64,000 nt of DNA from positions 4,030,001 to 4,094,000 of the forward strand of contig CP087206.1 in the NCBI GenBank assembly GCA_020912385.1. Direction: 5' to 3'. The notes below the pieces were generated by a model. That model was not told the origin of the DNA. It searched no databases and saw only the letters and a list, made by a program, of their open reading frames with translations. The stretch comes from Neofusicoccum parvum. Its lineage: Eukaryota; Ascomycota; Dothideomycetes; Botryosphaeriales; Botryosphaeriaceae. Both the position numbers and the translations under genes were made by a program. Positions 1 through 13,065 of this stretch are shown in pieces; position 1 is the stretch's first letter; the number at the start of each line of letters is the position of its first letter.

Positions 1-1841
1 CACGTGCGGGCCCTGATTTCAGCAGGGCTGAGAGACCAGTAGGGAAGCAGATCATCGTGAATCACATCATAATCGTCTATGATGATTGACGAGTGGCTGA
101 CGGCGTATGAATACCACTCGTTGAAATGGGGTGGTGGATGGCGCTTGTAGCGGGCTGTGTAGTTCGCAGCTGCTGATTGAACCGAATCGCTGGATGAGGC
201 CCACTTGAGCCAGTCATCGTGCCTTTCTTTGGCATTGTACATGAGCATGTCGATAGGATGATACCTGACCTCGTCGTCTCCGTTGAACGCTAGCATCATC
301 TGGAAAAGATAGAGAACCCCGAGGATTGGGTAGAAGCCCCAGTAACGTGACAAGGGTTTCGGCTTCGTAGACGCACGATGACCTTCGTCTGCTGACGACT
401 CAGGGAAGGAGTAGAAGATAAGTCCGAAGGTCATTCCAGTTAAGGAGAGGACCAGGCCTCCAGGAAGCGGAGGGAAGGGATGCGAATGATTCCACGTGCA
501 CACAAAGAGTGACGTATAGGCTGAGGTAAAGAGAATGAGAACCGAGGTATTAAGCATGCCGATTTTGCGGACCTTGATAATTGGTCAGTAAGCCAGGATC
601 TGGCGATGGAAAACGAGCACTTACAACATGCAGCGCACATGCTAAAGTGAGCGAAATCGTGAGAGCCAACTTTATGACGCTTGAAGTGAAGTTCATTGGT
701 GTTGGGCTTATTAAGTTCCGGGTATGAGCAGAGCCCCCATGATACAAGCCTGCGCCTACGATCATCCAGAGCGCTGCGGACAGCTGGAGTATGACACGGT
801 CAGCCACATGGTCAAATTTGGCATCACAGCCTGCTTGCGGAGGCGGCGGCAACAATCCGTAGGGAGTTGGGGCATTGCCCGGATGGTCTTTGAACCTCAG
901 TCGGGGAACATTCGCGTCCGGACGAATACTTCAACTCCCTACGGTTGTTCTCCCATGATGTCGAGTTGGCTATCACAATAGAGACTTACTAAGCAGGAGA
1001 GCCCCAGGTAAGAGACGCCCTTGTTCGAAAATTTCGAAGGTTTCCGTGGGATTGAATCTAATAACGGGAATAATAGTACAGAAAGGAGACCGTCCAACAC
1101 AACTCCGGCAACCTGAAGCCTGGGTATCATGGAAGATTCGCGGGAGACGTGAGAGCAAATGTATGTGGACCTGGCAGGCATAGAGCGAGCTATGGCGGCA
1201 GTGCTGGACCAGGAGAGCAGGACCACGGCGACAAGAGGTCTCCAATGGCTGGTGGCAATTCCGCTGAACATGTCGCTGTAGACGGTGCTGTCCATATCAT
1301 CCTCTTGCTCGCGCGGCTTCCGACGATGTCGCTGGATGAACCACCAATCGGCCACGGCGACAAATATGGGTACCACGGTCTCCATAGTCGAGGTGGAGCA
1401 TTCGACACTTGCCACGACCTGGCGCAGAATCTCGACGCGGGCGGACAGGAGGAAGACAACGATGAGACATTGCAGCTTCAGGCCGATTTTTGGACGGTAC
1501 TCAGGCGCAGACGCATCCCCGGAGGCGGGTGACACAGGGCGGGAGCCATGCGCATCGCCGAGGTCGGACAAAGGGATTGGCGCATACTGCTGTTCCTGAT
1601 GTTGGGGTTTCGCGCGCAGGGGGCGTACTCTCTCGGAAAGCAGCAGGGCGGTTCCACAGACGAGCAGGACCACGACGGAGGCGTGGACGGGACGCTCCAG
1701 TGCAAACGACTTGTCGAGCGAAGCGGTGAGGTGGACGGTGCAGGCGAGCAGCGCTCTGGAGAGTGAGTTAGCGGGGGGTTCGCACAGCGGAGACAGACGG
1801 GCGGAAGCGCACGCGATGCAGAGAGCGGTGCCCCGCTCCAT
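1..1841 (-). CDS. GT90 / CAP10-like glycosyltransferase, 5' part only
   Basis: The gene runs off the left edge, so only its N-terminal part is here. The first exon (1841 to about 990, ending at a GTAAGT donor) encodes several hydrophobic segments. A second exon lies near 930-618 (donor GTAAGT at 617) and a third from about 573 to the edge. The third exon contains the pattern YKRHPPPHFNEWY, then SIIIDDYDVIHDDLLPYW and LSPAEIR, which is characteristic of the luminal start of fungal capsule-associated GT90 proteins (beta-xylosyltransferase type). The product is expected to be a multi-pass Golgi enzyme of glycan or capsule-like polysaccharide synthesis. The join between exons 1 and 2 could not be resolved: no acceptor gives the right phase with the GTAAGT donor, so that border is approximate. 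Family call is firm; substrate is unknown. Confidence 0.75.
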
Positions 1842-2263
1842 TGGTGGTGCTAGCCGGCAAGGAGCATATTAGGCGCGGCGACAGCGCGAAAGGAGGGACT
1901 GGAGAGGTGCAGGAGAGCGCTGAGGCTGTGCGGCATGGGCGGCACGAAATGTCTGGACGCGTACGTCGCAGCGCGGAGGACCCTCGTAACGCCGGCAGGG
2001 ATGTGGCGCAGGGGCCCGCTCAAGCTCCGCTATCTTATCGCCGCGGAATCTTGGCGCACTTTTTTCCTTCGACACCACGCCGGCAACCCTCGTTCTGCGC
2101 CCGGTGCGACACCACCACCCACGCCTCCGAAGATACCCTGCGCTGCCGCGCGCACCCCCCGCGAGCGTCAGACCGCCCCTCCTGCGCGCCACGCCGCCTG
2201 CGCACCGCCTGACCCCCCCTCCGCCGCCCGCCCGCCGCGGACACGGCGCCGCAGCTGCCCACC
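1842..2263. promoter_or_regulatory. Divergent promoter of GT90 and KRE33
   Basis: These 422 bases separate two divergently transcribed start codons. The part next to KRE33 is C-rich with pyrimidine runs on the plus strand, as is common in 5' leaders of highly expressed fungal genes. No further element is recognised. Confidence 0.4.
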
Positions 2264-5200
2264 ATGGTCAAGAAGGCCATTGATTCCCGCATTCCCGCCC
2301 TGATCCGCAACGGCGCCCAGGAGCGCAAGCGCAGCTTCTTCGTTGTCGTCGGCGATCGCCAGAAGGATGTCATCGTCAACCTCTACCATATCTTGCTCAA
2401 CGTTGACGTTAAGCTGAACAAGAGTGTGCTGTGGGCCTACAAGAACAAGCTGCTGGGATTCACCAGCCACCGCAAGAAGCGCGAAAAGAAGATCAAGAAG
2501 GAAATCAAGCGCGGCATCCGCGACGCCGACGAGAGCGATCCCTTCGAGCTGTTCGTCTCCACCCAGAACATCCGCTATGTCTACTACAAGGAGACCGAGA
2601 AAATCCTCGGAAACACCTACGGCATGTGCATTTTGCAGGACTTTGAGGCCCTCACCCCCAACCTGCTCGCCCGTACCATCGAGACTGTGGAGGGAGGAGG
2701 TCTGGTCATCCTGCTGCTCAAAGGCATGTCCAGCCTGAAGCAGCTGTACACCTTGTCTATGGATGTCCACTCCCGTTACCGCACCGAGGCCCATGGTGAC
2801 GTCGTGGCCCGATTCAACGAGCGCTTCATTCTCTCACTCGGAAGCTGTGAGTCATGTTTGGTCGTTGACGACGAGCTCAACGTGTTGCCCATCTCCGGTG
2901 GCAAGAACGTGCGCCAACTGCCCCCGCCTGACCCAGAACTCGAGGGAAAGACACCCGAGGCCAAGGAGTTGGAGGAAATCAAAGAGTCCCTGGCCGACTC
3001 GCAGCCCGTGGGCTCGCTGGTTGCTCTGGCTCGTACGGTCGACCAGGCCAAGGGCCTCTTAACATTCGTTGATGCCATCGCTGAGAAGACGCTCCAGAGC
3101 ACCGTTACCCTGACCGCTGCCAGAGGCCGTGGTAAGTCTGCTGCGCTTGGTGTCGCTGTCGCCGCTGCTATTGCCCATGGCTACAGCAACATTTTCATCA
3201 CCGCTCCGAGTCCCGAGAACTTGAAGACCTTCTTTGAGTTCGTCTTCAAGGGATTTGACGCTCTCGAGTACATGGACCACGTCGACTACTCCATTATCCA
3301 GTCAACAAACCCGGATTTCAACAAAGCCATCGTCCGTGTCAATATCCATCGCCAGCATAGGCAGACTATCCAATACATCCAGCCACAGGACGCCCATGTT
3401 TTGGGCCAGGCCGAGCTGTTGGTCATTGATGAGGCGGCTGCTATCCCTCTGCCGCTCGTCCAGAAGCTGATGGGTCCTTACCTGGTGTTCATGGCATCGA
3501 CAATAAACGGTTACGAAGGCACCGGCAGGTCACTTTCTCTGAAGCTCATTCAGAAGCTGAGAGAGCAGTCGAGGGGTGGTTCCAAGAAGAGCGCAGACCA
3601 AGTTATTGCAGACCGCTCTACTGGTAAGGAGGCGAAGAATGGTGGAGACGTTGTGCCGGGCGGTCGTACCCTCCGCGAGATCACTCTCTCCGAATCCATC
3701 AGGTACGCGCCGGGAGATGCCGTTGAGAAGTGGATGAACAAGCTTCTCTGCCTGGATGCAACCCTGCCGCGCTCAAGGATGAATACGCAAGGATGCCCCG
3801 ATCCATCCCAATGCCAGCTTTTGCACGTTAACCGAGATACCCTATTTTCTTTCCACCCTGTTTCCGAAAAGTTCCTCCAGCAGATGATGGCCCTGTATGT
3901 GGCCAGCCACTACAAGAACTCGCCAAACGACCTCCAGCTCATGTCCGATGCCCCGGCACATCAGCTGTTTGTCCTGGTCCCCCCTGTTGATGAGGGAAGC
4001 AACAAGCTTCCGGAGCCTCTTTGCGTAATTCAGGTTGCCATGGAAGGCCAGATCAGTCGCGAAAGTGTGCTCAACAGCCTGAGTAGAGGTCAGAGGGCTG
4101 GTGGTGATCTTATTCCCTGGCTCGTCAGCCAGCAATTCCAGGATGAAGAATTTGCTGGTCTTTCCGGCGCTCGTATCGTCCGCATTGCGACCAACCCTGA
4201 CTACATTGGCATGGGTTATGGGCGCAAGGCGATCGAGCTTCTCACCGACTTTTACGAGGGCAAGTTCACCAGCCTGTCTGAAACCGACCCGGTAGAGGAG
4301 GAATCTATGGTTCGCGTGACTGATGAAGAGCTGGAAAACTCCAACCTACTTCAGGACGACGTCAAGGTTCGCGACATCACTGCAATGCCGCCGCTCTTCG
4401 CTAGGCTATCCGAGAGGAAACCTCCCTCGCTTGAGTGGATGGGTGTAAGCTACGGTCTGACCAAGGAACTCCAAAGGTTCTGGAAGCGCTCATCTTTCGT
4501 CCCCGTCTACCTCCGCCAAACAGCCAACGACCTTACTGGCGAACACACTTGTGTGATGCTCCGTACCCTTGAGGCTCAGAACACTGACCCTAGCTGGCTT
4601 GGTGCCTTCTCCCGCGATTTCCAACGCCGTTTCTTGTCTCTACTATCGTATCAATTCCGGACATTCGAGTCTCCCGTTGCACTTAGCATCAATGAGGCTG
4701 CTTCGTCGGGCATCAAGTACGATACTTCTGCGCCAACCAAGCCTCTCACGAAGCCTGAGCTGGATGACATCTTCTCACCTTTCGATCTCAAGCGTCTCGA
4801 TAGCTACGCCAACAACATGCTAGACTACCACGTCATCCTGGACATGCTGCCAACAATCGCACACCTATACTTTATCGGCCGCCTCAGCCCGCACGTCAAG
4901 CTATCCGGCCTGCAAACGGCGCTCCTCATCGCCATCGGTCTTCAGCGCCGGATGCTCGAGGACGTCGGCAAGGAGCTCGGGCTCAACAGCTCTCAGATGT
5001 TGGCAATGTTCATCAAGACGATGCGCAAGATCTCGGCGCACTTCCGCAGCCTGGTCGAAGGCGCGGTCGCCGAGGAGCTGCCAGACGCGCCGGAAGAGGC
5101 GGACGAGGGCGCGACCAAGCGCTTCCAGCCGCTGGCGCAGTCGCTCGGCGACGAGCTCGAGGAGGAGGCGGACGAGGTGCGGCGCGCGGAGAAGGAGCGC

Positions 5201-5501
5201 ATACGCAGCATGATCGACGCGCTGCCGCTGGAGAAGTAAGTGATTTTCTGTCTGAAGCGATGGATCCGTGCTGACTGTCATCTGTAGGTACGAGATCGCG
5301 TCCGGCGATGCGCACGACTGGGCAGAGGCGGAGAAGCAGGTCGCGAAGGCCGCACACGATGGCCGCAAGAGCACGACGGTGAGCGTCAAGGCGAAGAATG
5401 GCGCGTCGAAGCGGAAGGCGGGAGAGGCGGTGGAGGAGGCGTTGAAGGAGGTGGAGGCGGCGAAGGAACACAAGAAGGGGAAGAAGGGCAAGCATAGGTG
5501 A
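2264..5501 (+). CDS. KRE33: RNA cytidine acetyltransferase (Kre33/NAT10 family)
   Basis: Exons 2264-5235 and 5288-5501 give 1061 residues, matching the roughly 1050-residue fungal family. The intron (GTAAGT...TAG) sits near the end, and the join restores KYEIASGDAHDWAEAEKQV. Visible domains in order are the N-terminal DUF1726 region, a Walker A motif GRGKS near residue 287, a Walker B/DEAA motif VIDEAAAIPLPLV near 388, a GNAT acetyl-CoA site IGMGYGRKAIELL near 649, a C-terminal tRNA/rRNA-binding region, and a lysine-rich tail KEHKKGKKGKHR that looks like a nuclear or nucleolar signal. In yeast and human this ATP-dependent enzyme makes N4-acetylcytidine in 18S rRNA and in tRNA-Ser/Leu, and is needed for small-subunit assembly. 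It is a housekeeping anchor for the window with no oddities. Confidence 0.97.
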
Positions 5502-7622
5502 GGGATCTAATTGCATGGGAAAAGGAGTCTTGGGTGTGATCTGGTGCGCGAGAACAATCTGCGCGGGATGCTTTTCGCTTTGCTGCATTGCGGGGTTAGG
5601 TAAAAGAATTGTTTCTGTCCAGCTGTTGGAAATTGTTGTGTTGAGCTGGATTCCCGATGTTTACTTGGCGGAGGGGCTCGGATGTAGAAGGGCCAGGCTC
5701 GCTCGGGTGAATGATTGAACTCCACATGTACGCTTCGGCAGTGCAGTCACAGTGGGGCGCAAAAGAAACGACGGTGCTGAAGGTGGTTTCGCGAGCAGAG
5801 CGTGAGTCAGTTGCCTGTGTAGCGAGGTGAAGCATGCACCTGGATGTAGACGTACTTGCAACTGCACACCAAAGTCATCCGGAAGAACTCTTCAGCTTCT
5901 CGTTGAACAAGGTTTATTTGAGTTTGAGATTGTTCATTCCTTTTGTCGATACACAGCGATCACGGCAGGCAACACAGGGATCCGAATCAGTAGTTTCTTA
6001 AGATCTTCGTTATTATATACTTGGTTTCTCTATCAGGGAACTCCACAGGCCAATACTCTGTCACTGATTCATCTACATTTCTTTTTCTGCCATCAATCAT
6101 CTCTTCACGGCCTCGCATAATCCCTGACACGGCGGTGACACCTACTCCACCACGAGGCATACGAGGCGGCGACGTCAGAGCTGAGTGCCAGCCGCATCAC
6201 CACCGACCACAGTCCACCCAATAGCAAGACCAGAGCCCGCGAACAACTCAAGCGCTTACGAAGCGAGAGCAATACACGGCAGCTTGGCATGGTGTTTCCT
6301 CGGAGCGGCGATCCTTCAGCCGCACCGTCGAGCGAACAGCGCCCTTCCCAAAGCGGCCTCAGGGTCCCATCCGGACACCAGCGAGATGCAGGATCTCGTC
6401 GACAACGAATCCGGCGCCATCGCGCCAGCCGCATGGCCGCCCAGCGACCCCGCGCCGCTCCCTCGCCATTTGTACGACATACGAGGGGCGCCGCGGCACA
6501 GGCGGACCGGGGGTGCGTGCAGCGAAGAGCCGCGGTTCAAAGGCCGATTCGCGCGCCCTGAAGAAGGGCGTTGCAGGGCCACGAGGGCGCGGGCGAAGGC
6601 GTGCGCGCAGATCAGGGCGGGCACGTCAAGCAAGGGCGCGTGGGCCAACCGCAGCGCACCGCCAGACCACCAGGCTACGGCCGTCCGAGCTGGCGTGGCT
6701 GCAGGAGCTCCGCGGGGGACGCGGCACGCTGCCCACCCGGCGTGACACGAGCCGCGGAGGGCGAGAGACGCAGAGGACGGGACGACGGCCACGGGCGCTG
6801 CCCAAGCGGTGGATAGGATTCGGTCTCGACCAGCTTCCGTCTCTGCCTGACGGTGATCGTGGCCGGCCCGCGACGCTTTGGCCCGGCGATCGTGGGGAAG
6901 AGCCAGGGCGCGCGAATCGCGGCGCACATCCAGGGCCTGCGACGGCAGGACGACGACGGCGACGACGACGACGTCGTCTGGCAGCTGACGGCGGAAGTGG
7001 CAGACAGACCGCCGGTCTGCGCTGCTCGCCACGCCGCGCCACACCCCTTGTTTGGCCCCCGGCTGCCGCGCTGGTCGCTAAGACGGGGAGCTCGCCCTAG
7101 CCTCCGCCACGCGCCGCCGGAGGCGTGTCCGGCTGGCGCAGAGCGTCGGTGGTCGATTTGACGCTGGAGCCGCTAAAATGGACCACCCGCTCTCCCGCCC
7201 GCAAGCGGACAGCTGCCCCCTTCTCTCGCCCACGCCGCGCGTGCGGTCTGGAAGTTCGAGAGATGGCGCCTCTGATGTCCCTTGCAGCGCGCTGGTGGCT
7301 GACGGCCGCCCCGTCACCGTTGGGCGACGACGCCCTGCCCGTATGTAAGCAGCTCAGCGGCCGCCGGCCTGCGTGTGCGCCAGTCCTCGTCCAGCTCCAC
7401 CTGCTACACACCCCGGCCCTGATATCCCAGATCTTGTCGATCGTTTCATGCATGCCAGATTGAAGACCAAGCCCTCGCCGATGATATAACTGCTGCTTAC
7501 CACCCGCCCGATTGACTCTCCACCCCTCGACTGCTGTCGCTCCTCGCCCGCCGCGTCGGCTTCCCGCCGCCATTCACCTCTCTCCGGATCCACGGCCATG
7601 CTGTTAGGCTGCCCAGGCCACC
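5502..7622. other. Long gene-free spacer
   Basis: About 2.1 kb between KRE33 and the first SAT4-type gene. The left half is of mixed composition; from about 6.2 kb it is very GC-rich, which opens many overlapping ORFs on both strands. None shows a recognisable domain, consistent splice signals or a convincing start. A short imperfect GAC/GGC triplet run lies near 6949-6977. A fast-evolving or noncoding transcript cannot be excluded. Confidence 0.5.
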
Positions 7623-9051
7623 ATGACATCGCCGTCTTCTTCTTCCTACCATTATGAGCTCGACGAGACACAAAAGATCCTCCGCGCCGTTGTGATCACC
7701 TCCATGACCATCACCTCCGCCTTCATCCTCCTACGATGTTTTATCCGCGCCCGCCTGCAGTCCCAGTTCAGCACCGACGACCTCTTCCTGATCCTCGCCC
7801 TGGTACCTCTCCCCGCCCCAGTACACGCGGAGCCATACAGCTGACAACACCTCCCAGGCGGCCTTCGGCGTCCAGACGAGCTTCGGCCTCTACGCCATGG
7901 ACCACGGCGGTTTCGGACGGCGAACCTCCCAAGTCCCTCGAGACATGTACCCGACGGGCCTATACGTAAGCCACCCCTCCCCCCACCTCGCGCTCAAACT
8001 CACCGCGCCCGCAGTGGATGGTCCTCTGCCAATGCACATACACGCTCGCGCTCCTCCTCGCCAAGCTCAGCATCGCCTTCCTGCAGCTGCGCGTCATGGG
8101 GCTCTCGACCTCGACGCTGCGGCGGCTGCACCACCTGTCGATCGGCGCCAACGTGTTCTTCGGGCTGTACGAGTTCTTCACGCTGCTCTTCCAGTGCTAC
8201 CCGGACCCGGACGGCGCCTTCCAGCCCGTCATCATCGCCGCCGCCAACTGCACCAACCGCACCCCCGTCCTCGTCAGCGTCTACATCTACTCGGCCGCCA
8301 ACATCCTGCTCGACTGGTACTACAGCCTCGCCATGGTCCCGCTCATCTGGAGCCTCCAGAACATGAAGCCCGTCGTCAAGGTCTCGGCGATTTTGATCCT
8401 GGGCATGGGGTTTTTGTACGTCCGCCGCCCTCACTCCATCCCCCATCCCCCACCCCTCCTCGAATCCCCCTCGACTAACGCGTCCCCAGCGCCTCCATCG
8501 CAACCCTCATCCGCCTCAAGTACCTCGTCGGCTTCGCCAACTCGCGCGACCCGCTCCTCGCCATCGTGCCCATCGCCCTGTGGTCCTGGATCGAGGAGTG
8601 CCTGGGCATGTGCGCCGCCTGCATCGCGACGTTCCGCCCGCTGCTGCGCCTGATCCCCGGCCTGCGCAGCTCGCGGGGAGGCAGCGGGAGCGGGGCGTGC
8701 GGGTTGAGTGGCGGGCCGGGGACGCCGGGGGGAGGCGGCGTGTTTGTGACGTGGAAGAGTCGGTTGGGGGGGAGGGGGAGGAGGGGCGGGGAGGAGGGGT
8801 GGGGGTTGGAGGACTTGGAGGGTGGGGAGGAGGAGGATGGGGAGGGCAGGGTGAGCAGGAGGAGTGGCGCGGTGGTGGAGTTTGGCGGGGAGGCGGTGGC
8901 GACGCGGACGGTGGATGCGGAGAGCGTGGTGACGAGTAAGGATGGCGCGGAGGTGAGGACGGTGGTGGATGATGCGGAGAGTCAGAAGAGTATCTTGCAG
9001 CGGGGGAGGGCGGCGTCGTTGGGCCCATCGAGGCACTCGTGGCAGACGTGA
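7623..9051 (+). CDS. SAT4/PTH11-type seven-helix membrane protein
   Basis: Four exons (7623-7802, 7858-7965, 8015-8415, 8490-9051) join in phase to 416 residues. The N-terminal two thirds hold a series of hydrophobic helices typical of the fungal rhodopsin-like (SAT4, formerly DUF3328-like/PTH11-related) domain, with polar features such as STDDLFLILAL after helix 2 and CTYTLALLLAKLSIAFLQLR in a central helix. The last roughly 130 residues form a Gly/Arg/Glu-rich cytoplasmic tail encoded by an almost pure purine tract. Members are plasma-membrane proteins, some of which act in surface or host sensing; the ligand here is unknown. No CFEM domain or signal peptide is seen. It stands alone between two long spacers. 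Confidence 0.85.
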
Positions 9052-10327
9052 TGGGTTGGCTGGTTGTTGCATTGGGATTTGGCGTTGGCATGCGTGCGGT
9101 TTTCTATAGATACCCCCTCCATTCGAAATGGAACCTTTGCGAACCTGATCGGACGCTCGACTCTCGCTCTCTCTCTCCGCGACGAAGTCAGACTCAGCCA
9201 GCACGGAAAGCTGAAGCCAAGCCCGCTGGGAACCGGGCGGATGGTGGACATGCGAACAGCCAGCTCTGGCGCACCGCCGATCTCGCCGGAGAACGGGAGG
9301 TGCCAACAAATCCGGATCCAACGTCCAGGGATGATCAGGTCAGGGCGATCCCGTCGTCGACTGCGCCCTTGAGCTACCGCAAGTGGCGCTGGTGCACCCG
9401 CTTTCCGTCGATGGCGGCAGCGGAGGTGGTCGGAAGTCAGGTGGTCCGAGTCCTCCCACCCGACGACAAGACGCCGGATCGCGCACCGGCGCACGTCCAT
9501 CACATCGCGTCGACGGCACGCCTCGCCTTGGGGAGACGACGACGCAGATGCAGAAGAAAAAAAGCAACGAAGAGTACCGCCGAAGAATCGACGAGCCCGC
9601 TCCCACGGCGTCGGAATACGAAAAGCCTGGGATGCGGACGCGTGGCGCAAGGGGGAGGTGGCTCCGGTTGCCTGTTCGGGCATCGCTCGTGGCGGCGCCA
9701 TCGTCTGCGTCGAAAGGTCTTGGTGCCCGAGGGCGCGGACGGCGCGGCGAGAATAATGTGACGGGAATTACGCTTTGCTTGTTGGTTGGCGGCGTCGCGT
9801 GGTGCCTGCGTCCGCCGTTCGATGCGTTATGACGCACTGTGGGATCGGATCCGTGTGTGGTCGAGCCGGAAGGATTCAGCGACAGTGGGCGGGGAAATGG
9901 GCAGTTGTCAACGGCAATGCTCCTGTTCTTCTTGCCTTGCCGTCTCAGATCGTAGTTAGTGTCCCTACAGACAATTTCCTCGGAGGCTCTTCCGCTGATT
10001 AAGCACTTCGTGTTGAAGCTATTGACTGTGCCGCAAGCCAAGTGCAACCAGTAGTTTCCGTGCTCCACCCGCGGAAATTCAAACCGGATATGGGCGAGCC
10101 GAGCACATCTCCCGTTGGAGCGGCCGGTCGCAAGAAATGAGCGCAGCCAAGCAGAAAGTCATGACCGGACGTCGTCAATAGCGTATTGACCAAGTTCCCA
10201 CCACCAACACCCAAACCTCCACTACTCCCACTGAAACCCCGGCAGCTGATTAAAGAAATCCGTGACGCCCCGCTCACCCCTGCCGACCACATTAGCACCA
10301 ACCGCACCAGCAGAGAGAAAAAAACAC
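9052..10327. other. Gene-free spacer
   Basis: About 1.3 kb between the 3' ends of the SAT4-type gene and the Zn2Cys6 gene, which converge on it. ORFs here overlap on both strands without domain similarity or splice structure. I see no gene; it probably holds the two 3' UTRs. Confidence 0.5.
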
Positions 10328-12630
10328 CTACAACACACCACCCCCAAACTCCCCCAACGCCGCCTCCATCGGCCCCAACAGCGCCCCGAACTCCCCCCAC
10401 CGCATCTCCTCCTCCACCTCATCCCCCTCCTCCTCCCTCAAAACCGGCCCAGCCATCCTCCCCACAACCCGCAGACACCGCCCCGCCGTCGCGTTCACGC
10501 CCGCCATCTCCGCCAGCGCCCGCGCCGCCCGCCGCACCTGCGCCCGCCACGCCGCCGCCCCCGCCGCGCCTGGCTCGTCCCGCAGCGACACCAGCGGGAT
10601 GCTGACCGCCTGGAACAGGAAGTAGATGCCGTACCAGCACGCCATGGGGGTGCGCGGCCCGCCGCCGTCGTCGTCGTCCAGCCAGAGCGCCGACACCGTC
10701 GCGATCGTCGACTCGGCGGCCGCCAGGCAGCGGCGGATCGCGTGGGCGATGGGCGAGGAGTCGTCGGCGGCGGCGGCGGGCGGCGGGGACGCGCGCGCGC
10801 GCAGGATGGCGGCCCGGAGCACGAAGGGCCGGTACATGATGATCTGGAAGTTGCGGTGGCGCAGGTGCAGGATCGCGTGCGCGGTGGCGAACTTGGCGGG
10901 TTGCGGCGCGGCGGCGCGGAAGTGGGGAGGTAGGTCGGCGGCCCAGCGGCTGATGTGGGAGTCGTCGAGGGAGAGGAGCGTGTCGGCGGAGGGGTAGGGG
11001 CTGCTGATGAGGGCGGAGTAGATGTCTTTGATGGCGAGGTCGAAGAGCGCTTGGCAGCGGAGGTTGGTGTAGACGGTGGTTTCGGTGGCTTCGGCCGGGA
11101 AGCGCGGGGTGGCTCGGGTGAGGTCCTGCAGTGAAGCGTGGTGGTGAGCAGGCTTGTTTTGGATGCGCATCGACGCGACGTACCGTGTCCCGGAAGTTTT
11201 GGGGGAGGCCGATGTCGATGCCGGTGGGTAGCTCGATGGGCCGCGAGAAGGTGATGGATGCTCCGACGTCGAAGATGACCAGGCACCACCACACCCGGCG
11301 GCGCATCTCGATTTGCCACGGCGTGACGGCCCAGTCTGAATATTCCTTGTGCAACCCGATCCCAACTGCCACCCGCTTGGCAAGACCAAGGTAGTTGTAT
11401 CCTGAGTTCGGCTTGTTCGCCTTCTGCACATAGTTCGCCATCAGCGCGAGGACTTGCACAAGCATCATGCTTCCCGTCTCCAGGATATCAAACGAGAGTC
11501 TGCTCTTGGCCGCTTCGAAGAGTGCCACGTCTGTTCCGGGCGGGTATTTTCCTGACGTGCACGCTCCCAATGCTGATATGGCGTAGAGCAGGACGTGCCA
11601 AAGCGTACCTGGAGGGCGTGGGATGACTTCCATGTACTCTGCTCGGAAGGTGGCCTCGTGGATGATGCTGTAGGAAGGATGGTAAAGGCTGAAGTAATCA
11701 TCGATAAAGGCGTCAAGCCTTGAAGGCGGCGGGATCTGCTGAGGCATCAGAACTGGGGAATTTCGACCTCCGGTGCTGAATAATGCAGCATCATCAGCCT
11801 GGATGTCACCTGGTAGCTGACCCAGCTCAGTCAATCGTAGGAAGCTGGCGCCAGATGCAACACCTCATGAGAAACAGTGTCAGCCGCTGGGTGGAGGTTC
11901 TGGGGTGGAAAGATGAGCTCACCAAGATATCCGTCATTCCCACCTTCTGTCAGGTTTCCCATACCATCAGCATGCTTACTATGTCGTGCTGCATTCCTTT
12001 CGTCCCACTCTAGATTTCCGGAGATGGATCTTGGAGTTGGCTCAAGCGGAAACGTAATGGCCTTCGGCTTCGGGGCACTTTGGCCCATTTCGGGGTGGGC
12101 AGGGACGTAGGGCGCTTGTATCTGGGCTTGCGGCACACTTGACTCAAGTTCTTCGTCGTATCCGCCGACTCGAGGACTTGTCGTCGGGTCCTGCGCCTGC
12201 GGGGGCAACGCAGCATGATCGGTGGGTAGTGTGAAGATGGAGCTCGACGGCTCGCTGCTGCCATTGCGATTGACTTCACTGTGGCTGTCATATCCCGGGC
12301 CTGACTGAGAGCCGGAAGCGTACTGCCGCACGAGTGCTCGGGCTTCCGCAAGTTGATTCTCCACCTGCGTGAGATATCTGAGGCAGCGTGAGGACTGTGT
12401 TTCTCTGACTGCAACAAGGCATCCTACTTCCTGGTCAACGGCGTCCTCCTCCGCTGCTCATACAAGCATGTCTGGTGGGAGCGCAGGCACGGAGTGCATT
12501 GCGGCAGCTCTCGATTGCACTGGGCAGCGTCAGCGTTGCGTCACGTGATGCTTTGGCCGGACAGGCAAACTTTGATCTTCTTCCCGTGGCACCGACTGCA
12601 TGACCGTTTTGCGAGAGCAGGCTGTGGCAT
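10328..12630 (-). CDS. Zn2Cys6 transcription factor with Fungal_trans domain
   Basis: Five exons (12630-12571, 12519-12428, 12377-11864, 11816-11184, 11125-10328) join in phase to 698 residues. The zinc cluster is split by the first intron: C11, C14, C21, C28, C31 and C38 follow C-X2-C-X6-C-X6-C-X2-C-X6-C. Next come the linker RRRTPLTRKYL and a coiled coil LTQVENQLAEARALVRQ. The middle holds the PF04082 regulatory domain, with IDDYFSLYHPSYSIIHEATF and EMRRRVWWCLVIFDVGASI. A nuclear DNA-binding regulator recognising CGG triplets is expected; the target is unknown. The 47-nt third intron is at the lower size limit and is the least certain join. The start at 12630 was chosen as the nearest ATG before the zinc cluster. 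Confidence 0.88.
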
Positions 12631-13065
12631 CAAGACCCATCAGCGGACCGAGAGGGCGGGAGGCGGAGTGACGACGGCTGATGTGTGGGGGTGTAGTGCT
12701 GATGGCAAGTTTGTTTGGGGAGGAGGAGGCGGGGTGTCGGATGAAAAGACGGTCCGTCTCCCGCTCACCAGAGCTTCTTCTCTGGCCTCGCTGTTGCTGC
12801 CTAGTTTTCAACATGCTGCGATGGCTTCGTCACGGGCCACTTTCGCTGTGGATACACACGATGAGTGGTTTCCCCATAAGGACTCCAATTGGACGCCGGG
12901 TAGTGTGCGAGGCTGAGGCGCAGCTGATGGCCGCATCCACATAATACGAAGCCTTGCATCTCTTCAGCACCTTCTTCCTCGCAACCTCTGAACTCTTTCC
13001 CCCGGCAGCCTCCTCTAAATTAACCTCTCGTTTTCTTTAATCTGAATCATACCTGGCTGACGGAG
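12631..13065. promoter_or_regulatory. Divergent promoter of Zn2Cys6 gene and HET gene
   Basis: These 435 bases lie between two divergent starts. The side next to the HET gene has pyrimidine-rich leader sequence (about 12960-13050, CTTCCTCGC and TTTCTTTAATC tracts). No specific binding site is recognised. Confidence 0.4.

Noticed and set aside
6105..7573. Several overlapping ORFs of 80-240 codons in the 5.5-7.6 kb spacer
   Set aside because: They occur in nearly every frame on both strands of a very GC-rich tract, with no domain, splice pattern or codon preference to pick one.
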